A stretch of DNA of 64,000 bases from Actinomyces sp. ph3 (GCF_000308055.1 NZ_CAGY01000008.1:62001-126000), one strand, 5' to 3'; numbered from the stretch's first letter, positions 1 to 8,213 are shown. Numbers and translations are program-made. The notes: generated by a model from the letters alone, not told the origin.

Positions 1-166
1 GGCCCACTGCGTAGGTGCGCTCAGTTGCATGCCAGCGGTCAGCAATACGATCAATGATTGCCGCCGAAAGGCCCTGCCACGCTTCCATCTCGGTCGAGAC
101 GCGCTCCGGGCGTCCGGAAACTGCGCGTACCTGGGACTTCAGCTGTTCCTCTAAGGACCGGCTCAT
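1..166 (-). CDS. Probable glycogen/alpha-glucan phosphorylase, N-terminal fragment
   Basis: Only the first 55 codons lie in the window; the gene runs off the left edge. The product starts MSRSLEEQLK and reaches an ADRWHATERTYA stretch that resembles the N-terminal region of GlgP-type phosphorylases, where a conserved helix (DRxxxRW...T...Y) precedes the YFSAEFLxGR block that would lie just outside the window. If correct, the enzyme releases glucose-1-phosphate from cytoplasmic glycogen or maltodextrin using pyridoxal phosphate. The ATG at 166 has a good AAGGAG ribosome binding site about 8 bases upstream. No catalytic residues are in view, so the family call is a similarity judgement from a short N-terminus. 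Confidence 0.5.
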   Translation of the reverse strand, partial: MSRSLEEQLKSQVRAVSGRPERVSTEMEAWQGLSAAIIDRIADRWHATERTYAVG

Positions 167-225
167 AAAATCTCTCCTTGCGATTGACTCAGCACTACCG
201 GTAGCACTGGAATAAGCCTACTGTA

Positions 226-242
226 GCCCCACAAAGCGGGGC
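226..242 (-). terminator. Small GC hairpin between marC and the phosphorylase gene
   Basis: GCCCC and GGGGC form a 5-bp stem with a 7-base loop about 30 bases beyond the marC stop. The T-run on the minus strand (complement of aaaaaa at 248-253) lies before the hairpin rather than after it, so this is a weak terminator candidate. Confidence 0.25.
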
Positions 243-274
243 GAGATAAAAAAGATGACGGACTGTCAACCTGA

Positions 275-913
275 CTAGTGAATGATTCCAGCGTTCTTAA
301 TAAAGTCGAAAACGCCACCCATGACCAGTTCGGTTGCAATAGCGGCCAAAAGCACACCGGAAATCTTCGTGAGCAACATAATGCCGCCTGTTCCCAGGAA
401 GCGTGAAAGCTCCAAAGCGAAACGCATCGACAGCCAGATCACTACGTGGGTTGCAACGACTGCGCCGACAACACCAACAATGGAACCAACTGTGTGGGCC
501 TGTGCCATCGACACCATCACAGCAACAATCGCACCCGGACCCGCAAGCAGCGGAATCCCCAGCGGAACCAATGCAACATTGACTGCGTCATCACCGGTAT
601 CGGGCTGCTCCATGTCGCTGGAGGTCAACAGCTCCATCGCCACCAAGAACAACAGCACGCCACCGGAAAGTTTCAAAGATTCCATTGAAATATGGAGTGC
701 GCGCAAAATCTGCTGCCCAAGGAAAGCGAAAGTAAGGATGACTCCGAAAGACACCAGCGAGGCTTGGAAAGCCGCTTTACGCTGAGCAGTGCGTGAGAGC
801 TTGGAGGTCAGCCCCAAGAAGACAGGCATTAAGCCCATAGGGTCCAAAATGACGATCAGGGTCGCAAAAGTCGTCAACAAGACCGTAATGTCCACAACAG
901 AACCGATACTCAT
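275..913 (-). CDS. MarC family integral membrane protein
   Basis: A 212-residue, highly hydrophobic protein with about six membrane segments and the family features TLIVILDPMGLMPVFL near the N-terminus and VPLGIPLLAGPGAI in the middle. These match the MarC family (NAAT transporter group), inner-membrane proteins whose substrate is unclear; some archaeal members move neutral amino acids, and E. coli MarC was once wrongly linked to multidrug resistance. Length is normal for the family. The ATG at 911-913 overlaps the stop codon of the upstream PHP gene in an ATGA arrangement, so the two genes are probably one transcript and translationally coupled. Confidence 0.9.
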   Translation of the reverse strand: MSIGSVVDITVLLTTFATLIVILDPMGLMPVFLGLTSKLSRTAQRKAAFQASLVSFGVILTFAFLGQQILRALHISMESLKLSGGVLLFLVAMELLTSSDMEQPDTGDDAVNVALVPLGIPLLAGPGAIVAVMVSMAQAHTVGSIVGVVGAVVATHVVIWLSMRFALELSRFLGTGGIMLLTKISGVLLAAIATELVMGGVFDFIKNAGIIH

Positions 914-1755
914 GGGTGCAGGACCTCTAAAAACGCTTCCTCTTCAAGTTTGTTCAGCACCGACTGATCCGTTAGGTTTTCACCAAGTTGATTCGGCTTT
1001 CCTAGGCCGTGATAGTCGGAGGAACCAAATACTTCCAGCTTCAAACGGCGTGCGATCCGCTCCACATCGGCTCGATCCTCTTCGGTATGATCACGATGAT
1101 CGCGTTCAATCCCGAACAGGCCCGCGTCCTTCATCATATCAATGACTTCCTCGGGCAGAAGCCTTTGGCGAGCCCGCGCGCGCGGATGCGCCAGCACAGG
1201 GACTCCCCCGGCGGCTCGAACCAGCTCCACAGCATCGACGGGGTCGGGTGCCCAGTGCATGACGTAATACTTACTAGAAGGATGCAGAGTCTGCGAAAAA
1301 ACGGCACTGCGATCAGGAAAAGCGCCTACTTCAACCAAGGCATCCGCAATATGCGGACGCCCAACCGGTCCATCTTCAGGAGCAAGAGCGCGCACTTGCT
1401 CCCACGTGATTGGGTAGTCTTCTGCGAGGCGTTCAACAATTTTCTGCGCGCGCGTGAGACGCGACTCAGTCGCACGACGCTGCACTGCAACCAGGGCCTC
1501 GTTCGCGGGATCGGGAAGGTATCCCAAAAGGTGAACGGTGATCCCCTCACGCGCGCAGGACAACTCCACCCCGCGCACCAAGGACACTCCACTTCGCTCA
1601 ACGCACGCTGCGGCCTCGTCCCAGCCAGCGTAGGTGTCGTGATCGGTCAGCCCCACGACATCCAAATGCGCCTGGCGCGCCTTCTCCATGAGTTCTGCGG
1701 GAGTATCAGTTCCGTCCGAATACGCACTGTGTGTATGAAGATCGATCCTGGTCAT
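910..1755 (-). CDS. PHP-domain phosphoesterase (YciV/TrpH-like)
   Basis: A 281-residue protein starting MTRIDLHTHSAYSDGT, the first metal-binding motif of the PHP superfamily, followed by GLTDHDT, an LGY segment, PVLAHPR and GSSDYHG, which carry further metal ligands in this fold. Members of the YciV/TrpH subfamily hydrolyse 3',5'-nucleoside bisphosphates or trim short RNA 5' ends with a trinuclear metal site. The start at 1755 is chosen because the conserved N-terminus begins there; a further upstream in-frame start would add 17 unconserved residues. It overlaps marC by four bases. Exact substrate cannot be told from sequence. Confidence 0.85.
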   Translation of the reverse strand: MTRIDLHTHSAYSDGTDTPAELMEKARQAHLDVVGLTDHDTYAGWDEAAACVERSGVSLVRGVELSCAREGITVHLLGYLPDPANEALVAVQRRATESRLTRAQKIVERLAEDYPITWEQVRALAPEDGPVGRPHIADALVEVGAFPDRSAVFSQTLHPSSKYYVMHWAPDPVDAVELVRAAGGVPVLAHPRARARQRLLPEEVIDMMKDAGLFGIERDHRDHTEEDRADVERIARRLKLEVFGSSDYHGLGKPNQLGENLTDQSVLNKLEEEAFLEVLHP

Positions 1756-1812
1756 GTATTTAGAATACGGTCCGCGTAGCACGCCGCACGGGGAAAGTGA
1801 GACCATGACACT

Positions 1813-3345
1813 ATGACTACGACTGAAACAACCTCCGCGGAAGAAGCACCCGATTCTTTGGCTGAGCGCGTGAATAATCGCTCGCGCCGTCCATCCTCAG
1901 ATGCATTCCGAGAATTCATGGGCTCCCAGTGGGGGCCGCGTCCTGATCCGGGTATTACTCGATCGGCCGTTGCCGACTACCTTCCCGCGCGCGCAATAGC
2001 AGCCGGAGAGCCTTTCGCCGGCGAACGACTGGTCATCCCCGCAGGCACCTACAAGGTTCGTTCAAACGACTGCACCTACCGTTTCCGCGCATACTCAGCA
2101 TTCGCTCACCTCTCCGGTCTTGGGCAAGAGCGCGAACCCGATTCGGTGATTGTCCTCGAGCCTCTTCCCGAAGGCGGTCACGAGGCAGTGCTGTACTTCA
2201 AGCCTCGCACTTCCCGTTCTTCCCAAGAGTTCTACTCCGACTCACGCTACGGCGAATTTTGGGTGGGTGCCCGCCCGTCCCTCGAGGAGGTTTCAGCCGA
2301 AACCGGTTTGCGTTGCGAGCACATCGACACCCTTCGCGACGCTCTGGCCAAGGATGCGGGAATCGTTCGTTTGCGCGTGGTTCGCAATGTCGACGAGGCC
2401 GTGGAAGCCATGGTCAACGAGGTTCGCATGCAAGCAGGCCTGCCATTTGGTGGGGACGCTGCCGAAACAGATGACGCCCTAGAAGAGCGTCTCTCCGAAA
2501 TTCGCCTGTGCAAGGACGAATTTGAGATCTCTGAGCTGCGTCGCGCAGTCGAGATCACAAAGGCTGGATTCGAAGATATCCTTCGTTCACTGCCTCGAGC
2601 CGTTGGTCATCGCCGCGGCGAACGCGTCATTGAGGGAGCTTTCGGAGCGGTAGCCCGCGAAGAAGGAAACGGCCTGGGCTACGACACCATCGCCGCCTCG
2701 GGCAACCACGCGAACACCCTGCACTGGATCGATAACGATGGCCCAGTCAACGACGGCGACCTAGTTTTGGTTGATGCCGGTGTCGAGGTTGATTCGCTCT
2801 ACACCGCAGACATCACCCGCACGCTCCCCGTCAATGGAACCTTCTCCCCCACTCAGGCCAAGGTTTACCAAGCGGTTTTGGATGCCTGCGAGGCCGCACT
2901 CGAGCGCGCGAACCAACCCGGAACCCGCTTCCGCGATGTTCACGATGCCGCGATGAAGGTTATTGCCGCACGCCTGGAAGAATGGGGCCTGCTGCCCGTC
3001 AGCGCAGAAGAGTCGCTTTCTCCCGATGGCCAGCAACACCGTCGCTGGATGCCTCACGGCACCAGCCACCACTTGGGGTTGGATGTTCACGACTGCGCTC
3101 AGGCCCGTCGCGAAATGTACCAGGATGCGCTATTGGAACCCGGAATGTGCTTCACCATCGAACCCGGTTTGTACTTCCGCGCCGATGACATGGCCATCCC
3201 CGAGGAATTCCGCGGAATTGGCGTGCGCATTGAGGACGATGTTCTGGTGAACGCTGATGGCAGCGTTACCCGAATCTCGGAAGATATCCCGCGAACCATT
3301 GCCGATGTCGAGGCATGGATTGCCAGCGCTCAGGGACGCGCATAA
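1813..3345 (+). CDS. pepP: Xaa-Pro aminopeptidase (M24B)
   Basis: A 510-residue cytoplasmic aminopeptidase P. The N-terminal half is the creatinase-like domain (about residues 50-220). The C-terminal half is the pita-bread M24 fold with all expected metal ligands: D321 in VDAG, D333 in ADITRT, H420 in the HGTSHHLG segment, E450 in TIEPG and E474 in RIEDD. It removes the N-terminal residue from peptides with proline at position 2, using two Mn ions. It is read divergently from the PHP gene 57 bases away, and it ends just before a strong terminator. Length and motifs are those of full-length actinobacterial PepP proteins. Confidence 0.95.
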   Translation: MTTTETTSAEEAPDSLAERVNNRSRRPSSDAFREFMGSQWGPRPDPGITRSAVADYLPARAIAAGEPFAGERLVIPAGTYKVRSNDCTYRFRAYSAFAHLSGLGQEREPDSVIVLEPLPEGGHEAVLYFKPRTSRSSQEFYSDSRYGEFWVGARPSLEEVSAETGLRCEHIDTLRDALAKDAGIVRLRVVRNVDEAVEAMVNEVRMQAGLPFGGDAAETDDALEERLSEIRLCKDEFEISELRRAVEITKAGFEDILRSLPRAVGHRRGERVIEGAFGAVAREEGNGLGYDTIAASGNHANTLHWIDNDGPVNDGDLVLVDAGVEVDSLYTADITRTLPVNGTFSPTQAKVYQAVLDACEAALERANQPGTRFRDVHDAAMKVIAARLEEWGLLPVSAEESLSPDGQQHRRWMPHGTSHHLGLDVHDCAQARREMYQDALLEPGMCFTIEPGLYFRADDMAIPEEFRGIGVRIEDDVLVNADGSVTRISEDIPRTIADVEAWIASAQGRA

Positions 3346-3357
3346 GTTTGAATGCAC

Positions 3358-3391
3358 AAGTGGCCTCGTCCCAGCCGGGACGAGGCCACTT
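3358..3391. terminator. Bidirectional intrinsic terminator
   Basis: A perfect 15-bp stem (AAGTGGCCTCGTCCC and its complement) with an AGCC loop lies 12 bases after pepP and 12 bases beyond the end of the convergent stress-protein gene. It can serve both. Confidence 0.85.
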
Positions 3392-3403
3392 CGCGTATAT
3401 ACG

Positions 3404-4084
3404 TCAGTTCTGGGGATTGGTTTGCGAGCTTTCGTCGTCGCGTTGTTCCGTGCCGGCAGCGCTGGCGTCAGTTTCTGGCAGTTGCGACAAACGCACTCCA
3501 AAACGCGGCTTTTCATCGGGACGCGAGCCGTACTCAGTCGGGCCGCTGCTTTCGCGTACCGGGCGAACTCGACGCGGGCGCATCTGATTACCTTCGGTCT
3601 TCTGCAGAAGATCGAAAGCTTCACGAATGCGATCACTACCAGCAGCCTTCGAAATGATCACCGCATAGCGACCAGCGACTACCTGGGACTGAGAATAAAA
3701 CTCCCCTCGGCGCCGGCGGATCAAGAACATTGCAGTGCTTAAACACGATGTGATCAGGGCACCCGCCAACATGCAGGCACCCACCCAGACCATCGTGTTT
3801 CCTTGATTGACAGAGAGCACGATGCCGATCATGGCACCCCAGAGCGCGCCGTTCATCACCGCCTGGGAAACCGCTCGAGCCCAAGTCACACGCCCGATAA
3901 TTCGCTCAACCGAATAGAGGTCGGTACCAACCACACTGACGTTCTCAACCTCAAAGTCATTGTTGGACAAGACCTCAAGCGCTGCCAAAGCCTGATCGTA
4001 AGAGGCATAGGAAGCAACTTCGGTGCCGTCAGGCAGGCTTCCACCCCCACGGGTCCGCCGGGTTCCGCTCACAGGTACGCTCAT
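3404..4084 (-). CDS. YflT-domain general stress protein with two membrane segments
   Basis: A 226-residue protein. Residues about 15-60 (GTEVASYASYDQALAALEVL followed by FEVENVSVVGTDL) match the YflT/general-stress-protein-17M domain, which in actinobacteria is usually followed by a glycine-rich transmembrane hairpin, seen here as NGALWGAMIGIVL and GACMLAGALITSCL. The last 90 residues are charged and probably disordered. The function is unknown; homologues are induced by heat or general stress. The start at 4084 is favoured by an AAAGGGA ribosome binding site and by the domain position; the open frame continues upstream without a conserved sequence. It is divergent from the MgtE_N/CBS gene, which it also accompanies in other actinobacteria. 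Confidence 0.75.
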   Translation of the reverse strand: MSVPVSGTRRTRGGGSLPDGTEVASYASYDQALAALEVLSNNDFEVENVSVVGTDLYSVERIIGRVTWARAVSQAVMNGALWGAMIGIVLSVNQGNTMVWVGACMLAGALITSCLSTAMFLIRRRRGEFYSQSQVVAGRYAVIISKAAGSDRIREAFDLLQKTEGNQMRPRRVRPVRESSGPTEYGSRPDEKPRFGVRLSQLPETDASAAGTEQRDDESSQTNPQN

Positions 4085-4171
4085 ACTTTTCCCTTTCGTA
4101 TTCTGCCATCGTAGCGAGAACTTCCCTGCCGTGGGCGGGTAAGAAGTTCGCTCTGGGGATAAACTGGCCGG

Positions 4172-5476
4172 GTGAGCAGTGCACCTATGAACGTCGGAAC
4201 AACCGGACGCCGAATCTACATCGGCAAGCTTGCCGGTACCTCCGTCTTTGACCCGTTGGGCGAGAAAGTCGGTGTCATTCACGACGTCGTCGTGACATTT
4301 CGCCTGAATTCGACCGCCAACGTCATCGGCTTCGTCGTCGAGGTTGGCCCCCGAAAACGCGTATTTCTGCCCTTTACTCGTGTGACGGCAATTGAATCCG
4401 GTTCCGTCATCACAACTGGCCTGCTCAATATTCGGTCTTTCAACCAACGCCCCGTTGAAACGCTTGTCATCACTGAGCTTTTCGATCGCGAAGTCACAAT
4501 GAATGACGGAAGCGGCGTTGTGAAGATCCTTGACGTCGCTATGCAGCAACGCCGCCCTCGTGACTGGATCATCTCCACTCTGCACGTCCAGCGCGTTCGC
4601 ACAACAACTTTGGGCTTCAAACGCGGTGGAACAACCATGACGGTTCGCATCGATGAGGTCTCTTCACTGCTCAAGACCGATTCAAACCAAGCAGCGACCG
4701 CTCTGATTCAACACACGGAAGACATGAAGGCAGCGGACCTCGCAGACTTCATCCACGACCTTCCTACAGAACGACAGCTGGCCGTCGCAACGGAGCTCCC
4801 CGACTCACGTCTTGCAGACGTGCTGGAAGAGCTGGGCGAAGACGACCGCGTGTCGATCGTTTCTCAGCTGGAATCCAAGCGCGCTGCGGACGTTTTGGAC
4901 GCGATGCAGCCAGACGACGCGGCTGACCTCATGTCTGAGCTTCCCGTTGAAACAGCACAGTCTCTGCTGTCCTTGATGGAGCCCGATGAAGCTGCAGACG
5001 TTCGTCGACTCATGGCCTACAAGGAATCAACAGCCGGTTCCTTGATGACCACCGAACCGGTCATCTTAGCCCCCGATGCGACTGTGGCTCAGATGCTCGC
5101 TTCTATTCGTCGTTCCGACCTTCCGGTTTCTTTGGCCGCAGCTGCTTTTATCGCACGACCGCCCTTGGAAACCCCGACGGGTCAATACTTAGGTGCTGTC
5201 CATTTCCAGCGCGCACTTCGCGAACCCCCCAATACGCTTGTGGGGACCATCATGGACACCGACCTCGACAGGCTCTCCCCCGACGCTCACGTCGCGACTG
5301 TGACGCGTCTGCTGGCGACATACAACCTGACAGTTCTTCCCGTTGTCGATGAAGACGGGCACCTTCTGGGCGCCGTTTCCGTCGATGACGTTTTGGACGA
5401 GCTGCTGCCACGTGACTGGCGTGACTGGGATGATGATGTGACCGACCGAGTAATGGCAAGGAGTATTGATGGCTGA
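4172..5476 (+). CDS. PRC-barrel / MgtE_N / CBS regulatory protein without a transport domain
   Basis: A 434-residue soluble protein with three parts: a PRC-barrel-like region at about 10-140 (RIYIGKLAGTSVFDPLGEKV), an MgtE intracellular N domain at about 165-275 with repeated ADxLxxL motifs, and a CBS pair at about 285-425. MgtE channels carry the last two modules as their Mg2+ sensor, but no membrane segments are present here, so this cannot be a channel by itself. A sensor or adaptor for Mg2+ or nucleotides is likely. The GTG at 4172 is used; an ATG at 4187 is an alternative. It overlaps the DUF1003 gene by 8 bases. The block CBS - DUF1003 - Mrp is conserved in actinobacteria. Confidence 0.85.
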   Translation: MSSAPMNVGTTGRRIYIGKLAGTSVFDPLGEKVGVIHDVVVTFRLNSTANVIGFVVEVGPRKRVFLPFTRVTAIESGSVITTGLLNIRSFNQRPVETLVITELFDREVTMNDGSGVVKILDVAMQQRRPRDWIISTLHVQRVRTTTLGFKRGGTTMTVRIDEVSSLLKTDSNQAATALIQHTEDMKAADLADFIHDLPTERQLAVATELPDSRLADVLEELGEDDRVSIVSQLESKRAADVLDAMQPDDAADLMSELPVETAQSLLSLMEPDEAADVRRLMAYKESTAGSLMTTEPVILAPDATVAQMLASIRRSDLPVSLAAAAFIARPPLETPTGQYLGAVHFQRALREPPNTLVGTIMDTDLDRLSPDAHVATVTRLLATYNLTVLPVVDEDGHLLGAVSVDDVLDELLPRDWRDWDDDVTDRVMARSIDG

Positions 5477-6044
5477 TCGTCTTGATACCCCCACCGAGCG
5501 GAAGTTTAAGCTTTTTCGCCGCCGTTCCTCTGGCGATGGTTTTGGCCAGTTTGCTGAGGCCACGGCCCGCTTCATGGGTTCGCCGAAGTTCATCCTCTAC
5601 ATGACGATTTTCGTCGTCTCGTGGATTGCCGCGAACGTCCTCCTTTACAAGGTCTCAGAAAAGTACGCGTGGGATCCTTACCCCTTTATTTTGCTGAACC
5701 TCGCTTTCTCAACCCAGGCTTCATATTCGGCACCTCTGATCCTTCTTGCACAGAACCGTCAAGATGATCGTGACCGCGTCCAAGCAGAACAAGATCGTCA
5801 ACGCGCGGAACGCAACCTTGCCGACACCGAGTATCTGACCCGCGAAATTGCTGGTCTTCGCCTTGCGCTACAAGACGTGGCAACGCGCGACTTCGTCCGC
5901 TCAGAACTTCGCGATATGCTTAACGACCTGCGCGAGGAACTTGAAGAGCGCGATGAACGTTTTGTGCAGCTAAGCGCACAGGGAAATACGGACCAAGCAG
6001 AGGATTCTGCGGATCTGTCTACTCCGCATCACGCCGACAGCTAA
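5469..6044 (+). CDS. DUF1003 membrane protein
   Basis: A 191-residue protein with two transmembrane helices (about 38-60, FILYMTIFVVSWIAANVLLY, and about 68-95, PFILLNLAFSTQASYSAPLI) ahead of a conserved AQNRQDDRDR motif and a long charged coiled-coil tail. This is the DUF1003 family, of unknown function. The ATG at 5469 is preceded by AAGGAG with 5-base spacing, and the gene begins inside the 3' end of the MgtE_N/CBS gene, so the two are translationally coupled and may act together, possibly in Mg2+ or envelope-stress sensing; that role is inference from context. Confidence 0.9.
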   Translation: MADRLDTPTERKFKLFRRRSSGDGFGQFAEATARFMGSPKFILYMTIFVVSWIAANVLLYKVSEKYAWDPYPFILLNLAFSTQASYSAPLILLAQNRQDDRDRVQAEQDRQRAERNLADTEYLTREIAGLRLALQDVATRDFVRSELRDMLNDLREELEERDERFVQLSAQGNTDQAEDSADLSTPHHADS

Positions 6045-6086
6045 ACCAGTCTGCGCAAACCGTTGCTGGGTCATAGGATTGACACC

Positions 6087-7217
6087 ATGACTTTGACCTC
6101 GCAGAACGTTCTTGATGCCCTGTCGACTGTTATCGACCCCGAAATTCGTCGTCCAATTACCGATCTCAATATGGTCGATTCCATCAATATCGATGGTTCA
6201 ACGGTTTCGGTCACGATTTTGCTGACGACAGCGGGGTGCCCTCTGCGAACAACGATCTCAGACGACGTCAATAAGACTCTCAGCGCCCTTGATGGCGTGA
6301 CGGATGTCAAGGTCACCATGGATGTCATGAACGATGAGCAGAAAAAGGCTCTTCGCGAGAAGCTCAACGGTGGTCGCCCCGAACGTGAAATTCTGTTTGC
6401 ACGCCCCGATTCTCTGACGCGCGTCATTGCCGTCACCTCGGGAAAGGGCGGCGTCGGCAAGTCCTCAATGACCGCAAACCTTGCCGCTGCGATGGCTCGT
6501 CAAGGCCTCAAGGTCGGAGTGATGGATGCCGACATCTATGGCTTCTCAATCCCTCGAATGCTGGGAGTGAGCCACGATCCTCAGGTCATTGACGGAATGA
6601 TCATTCCGCCTTTGGGAGCCGAAGGAGTCAAGGTTGTCTCGATTGGCATGTTCGTTCCCGATGGCCAGCCCGTCATTTGGCGTGGCCCTATGCTCCACCG
6701 CGCACTTCAGCAATTCCTTGCAGATGTTTTCTGGGGCGACCTTGATGTTCTACTCATCGATATGCCTCCCGGCACCGGCGATGTCGCAATTTCGATCGCA
6801 CAGCTCCTGCCCAATGCTGAAATTCTTGTTGTGACAACCCCGCAGATTGCTGCGGCCGAGGTCGCTGAGCGCGCCGGTTCGATCGCAACCCAGACGGATC
6901 AGAAAGTCATCGGCGTCATCGAAAATATGTCCTACCTCCCCCAGCCTGACGGCTCCAAGTTGGAGATCTTCGGTCACGGTGGCGGGCAGTCTGTATCTGA
7001 TCGCTTGAGCGCCCAGCTGGGCTATTCGGTTCCGCTTCTGGGACAGGTTCCGCTGGACATTTCACTGCGCGAAGGCGGAGATGCTGGCGATCCCGTTTCA
7101 ACACACGAAGGTCCCGCTGCGCAGGTCCTCCAAGAGCTCGCGGGCTCGCTCGCTCACGCCTCGCGCGGGCTTGCGGGACGCCCACTGGGTGTCGCTCCCC
7201 TGAACAAAACCATTTAA
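6087..7217 (+). CDS. mrp: Mrp/NBP35 family Fe-S carrier ATPase
   Basis: A 376-residue protein with an N-terminal MIP18/DUF59 domain (about 1-95, including AGCPLR) and a deviant-Walker P-loop domain starting VTSGKGGVGKSSMTANLAAA, followed by MDADIYG and IDMPPGTGD. Mrp/ApbC proteins bind and deliver Fe-S clusters in the cytoplasm. The CxxC pair that many Mrp proteins use to hold a bridging cluster, expected shortly after ENMSY, is replaced by LPQPDG here, as I recall for other actinobacterial members. The start at 6087 is where the conserved sequence begins. There is no clear ribosome binding site, and TAGGAT lies 7 bases upstream, so the mRNA could be leaderless. Confidence 0.93.
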   Translation: MTLTSQNVLDALSTVIDPEIRRPITDLNMVDSINIDGSTVSVTILLTTAGCPLRTTISDDVNKTLSALDGVTDVKVTMDVMNDEQKKALREKLNGGRPEREILFARPDSLTRVIAVTSGKGGVGKSSMTANLAAAMARQGLKVGVMDADIYGFSIPRMLGVSHDPQVIDGMIIPPLGAEGVKVVSIGMFVPDGQPVIWRGPMLHRALQQFLADVFWGDLDVLLIDMPPGTGDVAISIAQLLPNAEILVVTTPQIAAAEVAERAGSIATQTDQKVIGVIENMSYLPQPDGSKLEIFGHGGGQSVSDRLSAQLGYSVPLLGQVPLDISLREGGDAGDPVSTHEGPAAQVLQELAGSLAHASRGLAGRPLGVAPLNKTI

Positions 7218-7256
7218 TTCAAGGAATCGCCACCACAATGGCGCGTAGTCATCAAG

Positions 7257-7284
7257 TTGACAAGGGTTGTGCGTAACCTATGAG
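7257..7284 (+). promoter_or_regulatory. Candidate sigma-70 type promoter for the O-methyltransferase gene
   Basis: A consensus -35 TTGACA (7257-7262) is followed after 16 bases by TATGAG (7279-7284). It sits in the 95-base gap after mrp, 29 bases before the chosen start codon. Confidence 0.5.
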
Positions 7285-7312
7285 ACATAGGTACACGAGT
7301 GCGGAGGAAAAG

Positions 7313-7948
7313 ATGGCGTCAGATAAAGCCTTGAGTTGGGTTTTCGCGGAAGAATTCGTCGAAGAAAACGAGCTTCTTGCGCAAGCTCGCGAGGCTGCCA
7401 CCGATTTGGGTGCTGATCCTGTCTCAACCGGAGTTGGTGCCGCCCTTCGTCTTCTGGCTGCAACCTGCGGCGCAAAAGCAGTTCTGGAGATTGGTACGGG
7501 TGCCGGCGTTTCTGGTCTCTGGCTGCTCCAAGGCATGTCTCCGGATGGAGTTTTGACCACTATCGATCAAGAGGTTGAATTCCACAAGCACGCGCGCCGC
7601 GCCTTTACGGCAGCTGGGATTCCCTCCCAACGTACCCGCCTCATTGCGGGCCGCGCATTGGACGTCCTACCCCGTATGGCTGCCCGCGGTTACGACATGA
7701 TGGTGATCGATGCCCCCAACGCCGAAATCCCCGATTATTTGGATCATGCGCTCCGTGTCCTGCGCCCCGGTGGACTGATCGTGATCGTCCATGCTCTCTG
7801 GCATGACCAGGTTGCTGATCCCGCGCAGCGCGATGAGCAAACCGTCATGATGCGCGAGATTGCAAAGGTCCTGGGATCTTCTGAGGAGTTCATCCCCGCG
7901 ATGCTCCCCGTTGGTGATGGCCTTCTTGCTGCAGTCAAACGACGCTGA
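7313..7948 (+). CDS. Class I SAM-dependent O-methyltransferase
   Basis: A 211-residue methyltransferase of the Methyltransf_3 (catechol/caffeoyl-CoA O-methyltransferase-like) family: VLEIGTGAGVSGLWLL is the SAM-binding motif I, with EVEFHKHARRAF and MVIDAPNAE following. The substrate is unknown; the related mycobacterial gene also lies close to mrp and MgtE-like genes. The ATG at 7313 is chosen because GGAGG precedes it by 6 bases; an in-frame ATG at 7280 has no such site and overlaps the predicted promoter. A strong terminator follows, so this is the last gene before the trp operon. Confidence 0.88.
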   Translation: MASDKALSWVFAEEFVEENELLAQAREAATDLGADPVSTGVGAALRLLAATCGAKAVLEIGTGAGVSGLWLLQGMSPDGVLTTIDQEVEFHKHARRAFTAAGIPSQRTRLIAGRALDVLPRMAARGYDMMVIDAPNAEIPDYLDHALRVLRPGGLIVIVHALWHDQVADPAQRDEQTVMMREIAKVLGSSEEFIPAMLPVGDGLLAAVKRR

Positions 7949-7976
7949 ACCAGGCCGCATCTTCAACTCTTCTTCT

Positions 7977-8014
7977 GACGCCCGTAGATCTCTTCCTCGT
8001 GATCTGCGGGCGTC
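7977..8014 (+). terminator. Intrinsic terminator of the O-methyltransferase gene
   Basis: GACGCCCGTAGATC pairs with GATCTGCGGGCGTC (one non-Watson-Crick position) around a 10-base loop, followed by a pyrimidine-rich tract GCTCTTTCT. Confidence 0.8.
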
Positions 8015-8069
8015 GCTCTTTCTACTTCCCTTATCCGATTGGATTTGTATGTCTCACTTTCTGGCAGCG

Positions 8070-8099
8070 TTGGCGCCCCCGAGCACCCGGCATTAGTAT
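8070..8099 (+). promoter_or_regulatory. trp operon promoter
   Basis: TTGGCG (8070-8075), an 18-base spacer and TAGTAT (8094-8099). The expected start point falls at about 8106-8107, on the A of the leader-peptide ATG at 8107. This suggests a leaderless leader mRNA, which fits the absence of a Shine-Dalgarno sequence. Confidence 0.65.
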
Positions 8100-8106
8100 G
8101 AAAAAC

Positions 8107-8151
8107 ATGTTTGGTACTTCAGCATCTCAGATGTGGTGGTGGCTCCCCTAA
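8107..8151 (+). CDS. trpL: trp leader peptide with three consecutive Trp codons
   Basis: A 14-codon reading frame encodes MFGTSASQMWWWLP and stops at TAA (8149-8151). An in-frame ATG nine bases upstream (8098) would give MKNMFGTSASQMWWWLP, but that ATG overlaps the -10 element, so the shorter form from 8107 is preferred. Three Trp codons in a row (8134-8142) just before a proline and the stop, followed at once by alternative RNA hairpins and trpE, are the signature of ribosome-mediated transcription attenuation. When Trp-tRNA is scarce, the ribosome stalls on the Trp codons and leaves the segment at 8152-8160 free. No ribosome binding site is present, consistent with leaderless translation. 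Confidence 0.9.
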   Translation: MFGTSASQMWWWLP

Positions 8152-8213
8152 GGGCGGGCCTCCTTTGACGTACCTGGAAATGATCAAGGCTCGCTCATGT
8201 GGCGGGCCTTTTT
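8152..8213 (+). promoter_or_regulatory. trp attenuator: antiterminator and terminator arms
   Basis: Directly after the leader stop, GGGCGGGCC (8152-8160) is nearly the same as the 3' arm of the terminator (GCGGGCCTT, 8202-8210). Both can pair with AAGGCTCGC (8186-8194). Pairing of 8154-8160 with 8188-8194 is the antiterminator; pairing of 8186-8194 with 8202-8210 (9 bp, one G-U, loop TCATGTG) followed by TTTTTC is the terminator. A ribosome finishing at the leader stop codon would cover the first arm and favour termination. A further complement, GGCCCGCC at 8223-8230, could pair with 8201-8208 and compete with the terminator. Confidence 0.85.
8186..8213 (+). terminator. trp attenuator terminator hairpin
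   Basis: A 9-bp stem (8186-8194 with 8202-8210) and a run of T. It ends 40 bases before trpE. Confidence 0.85.
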
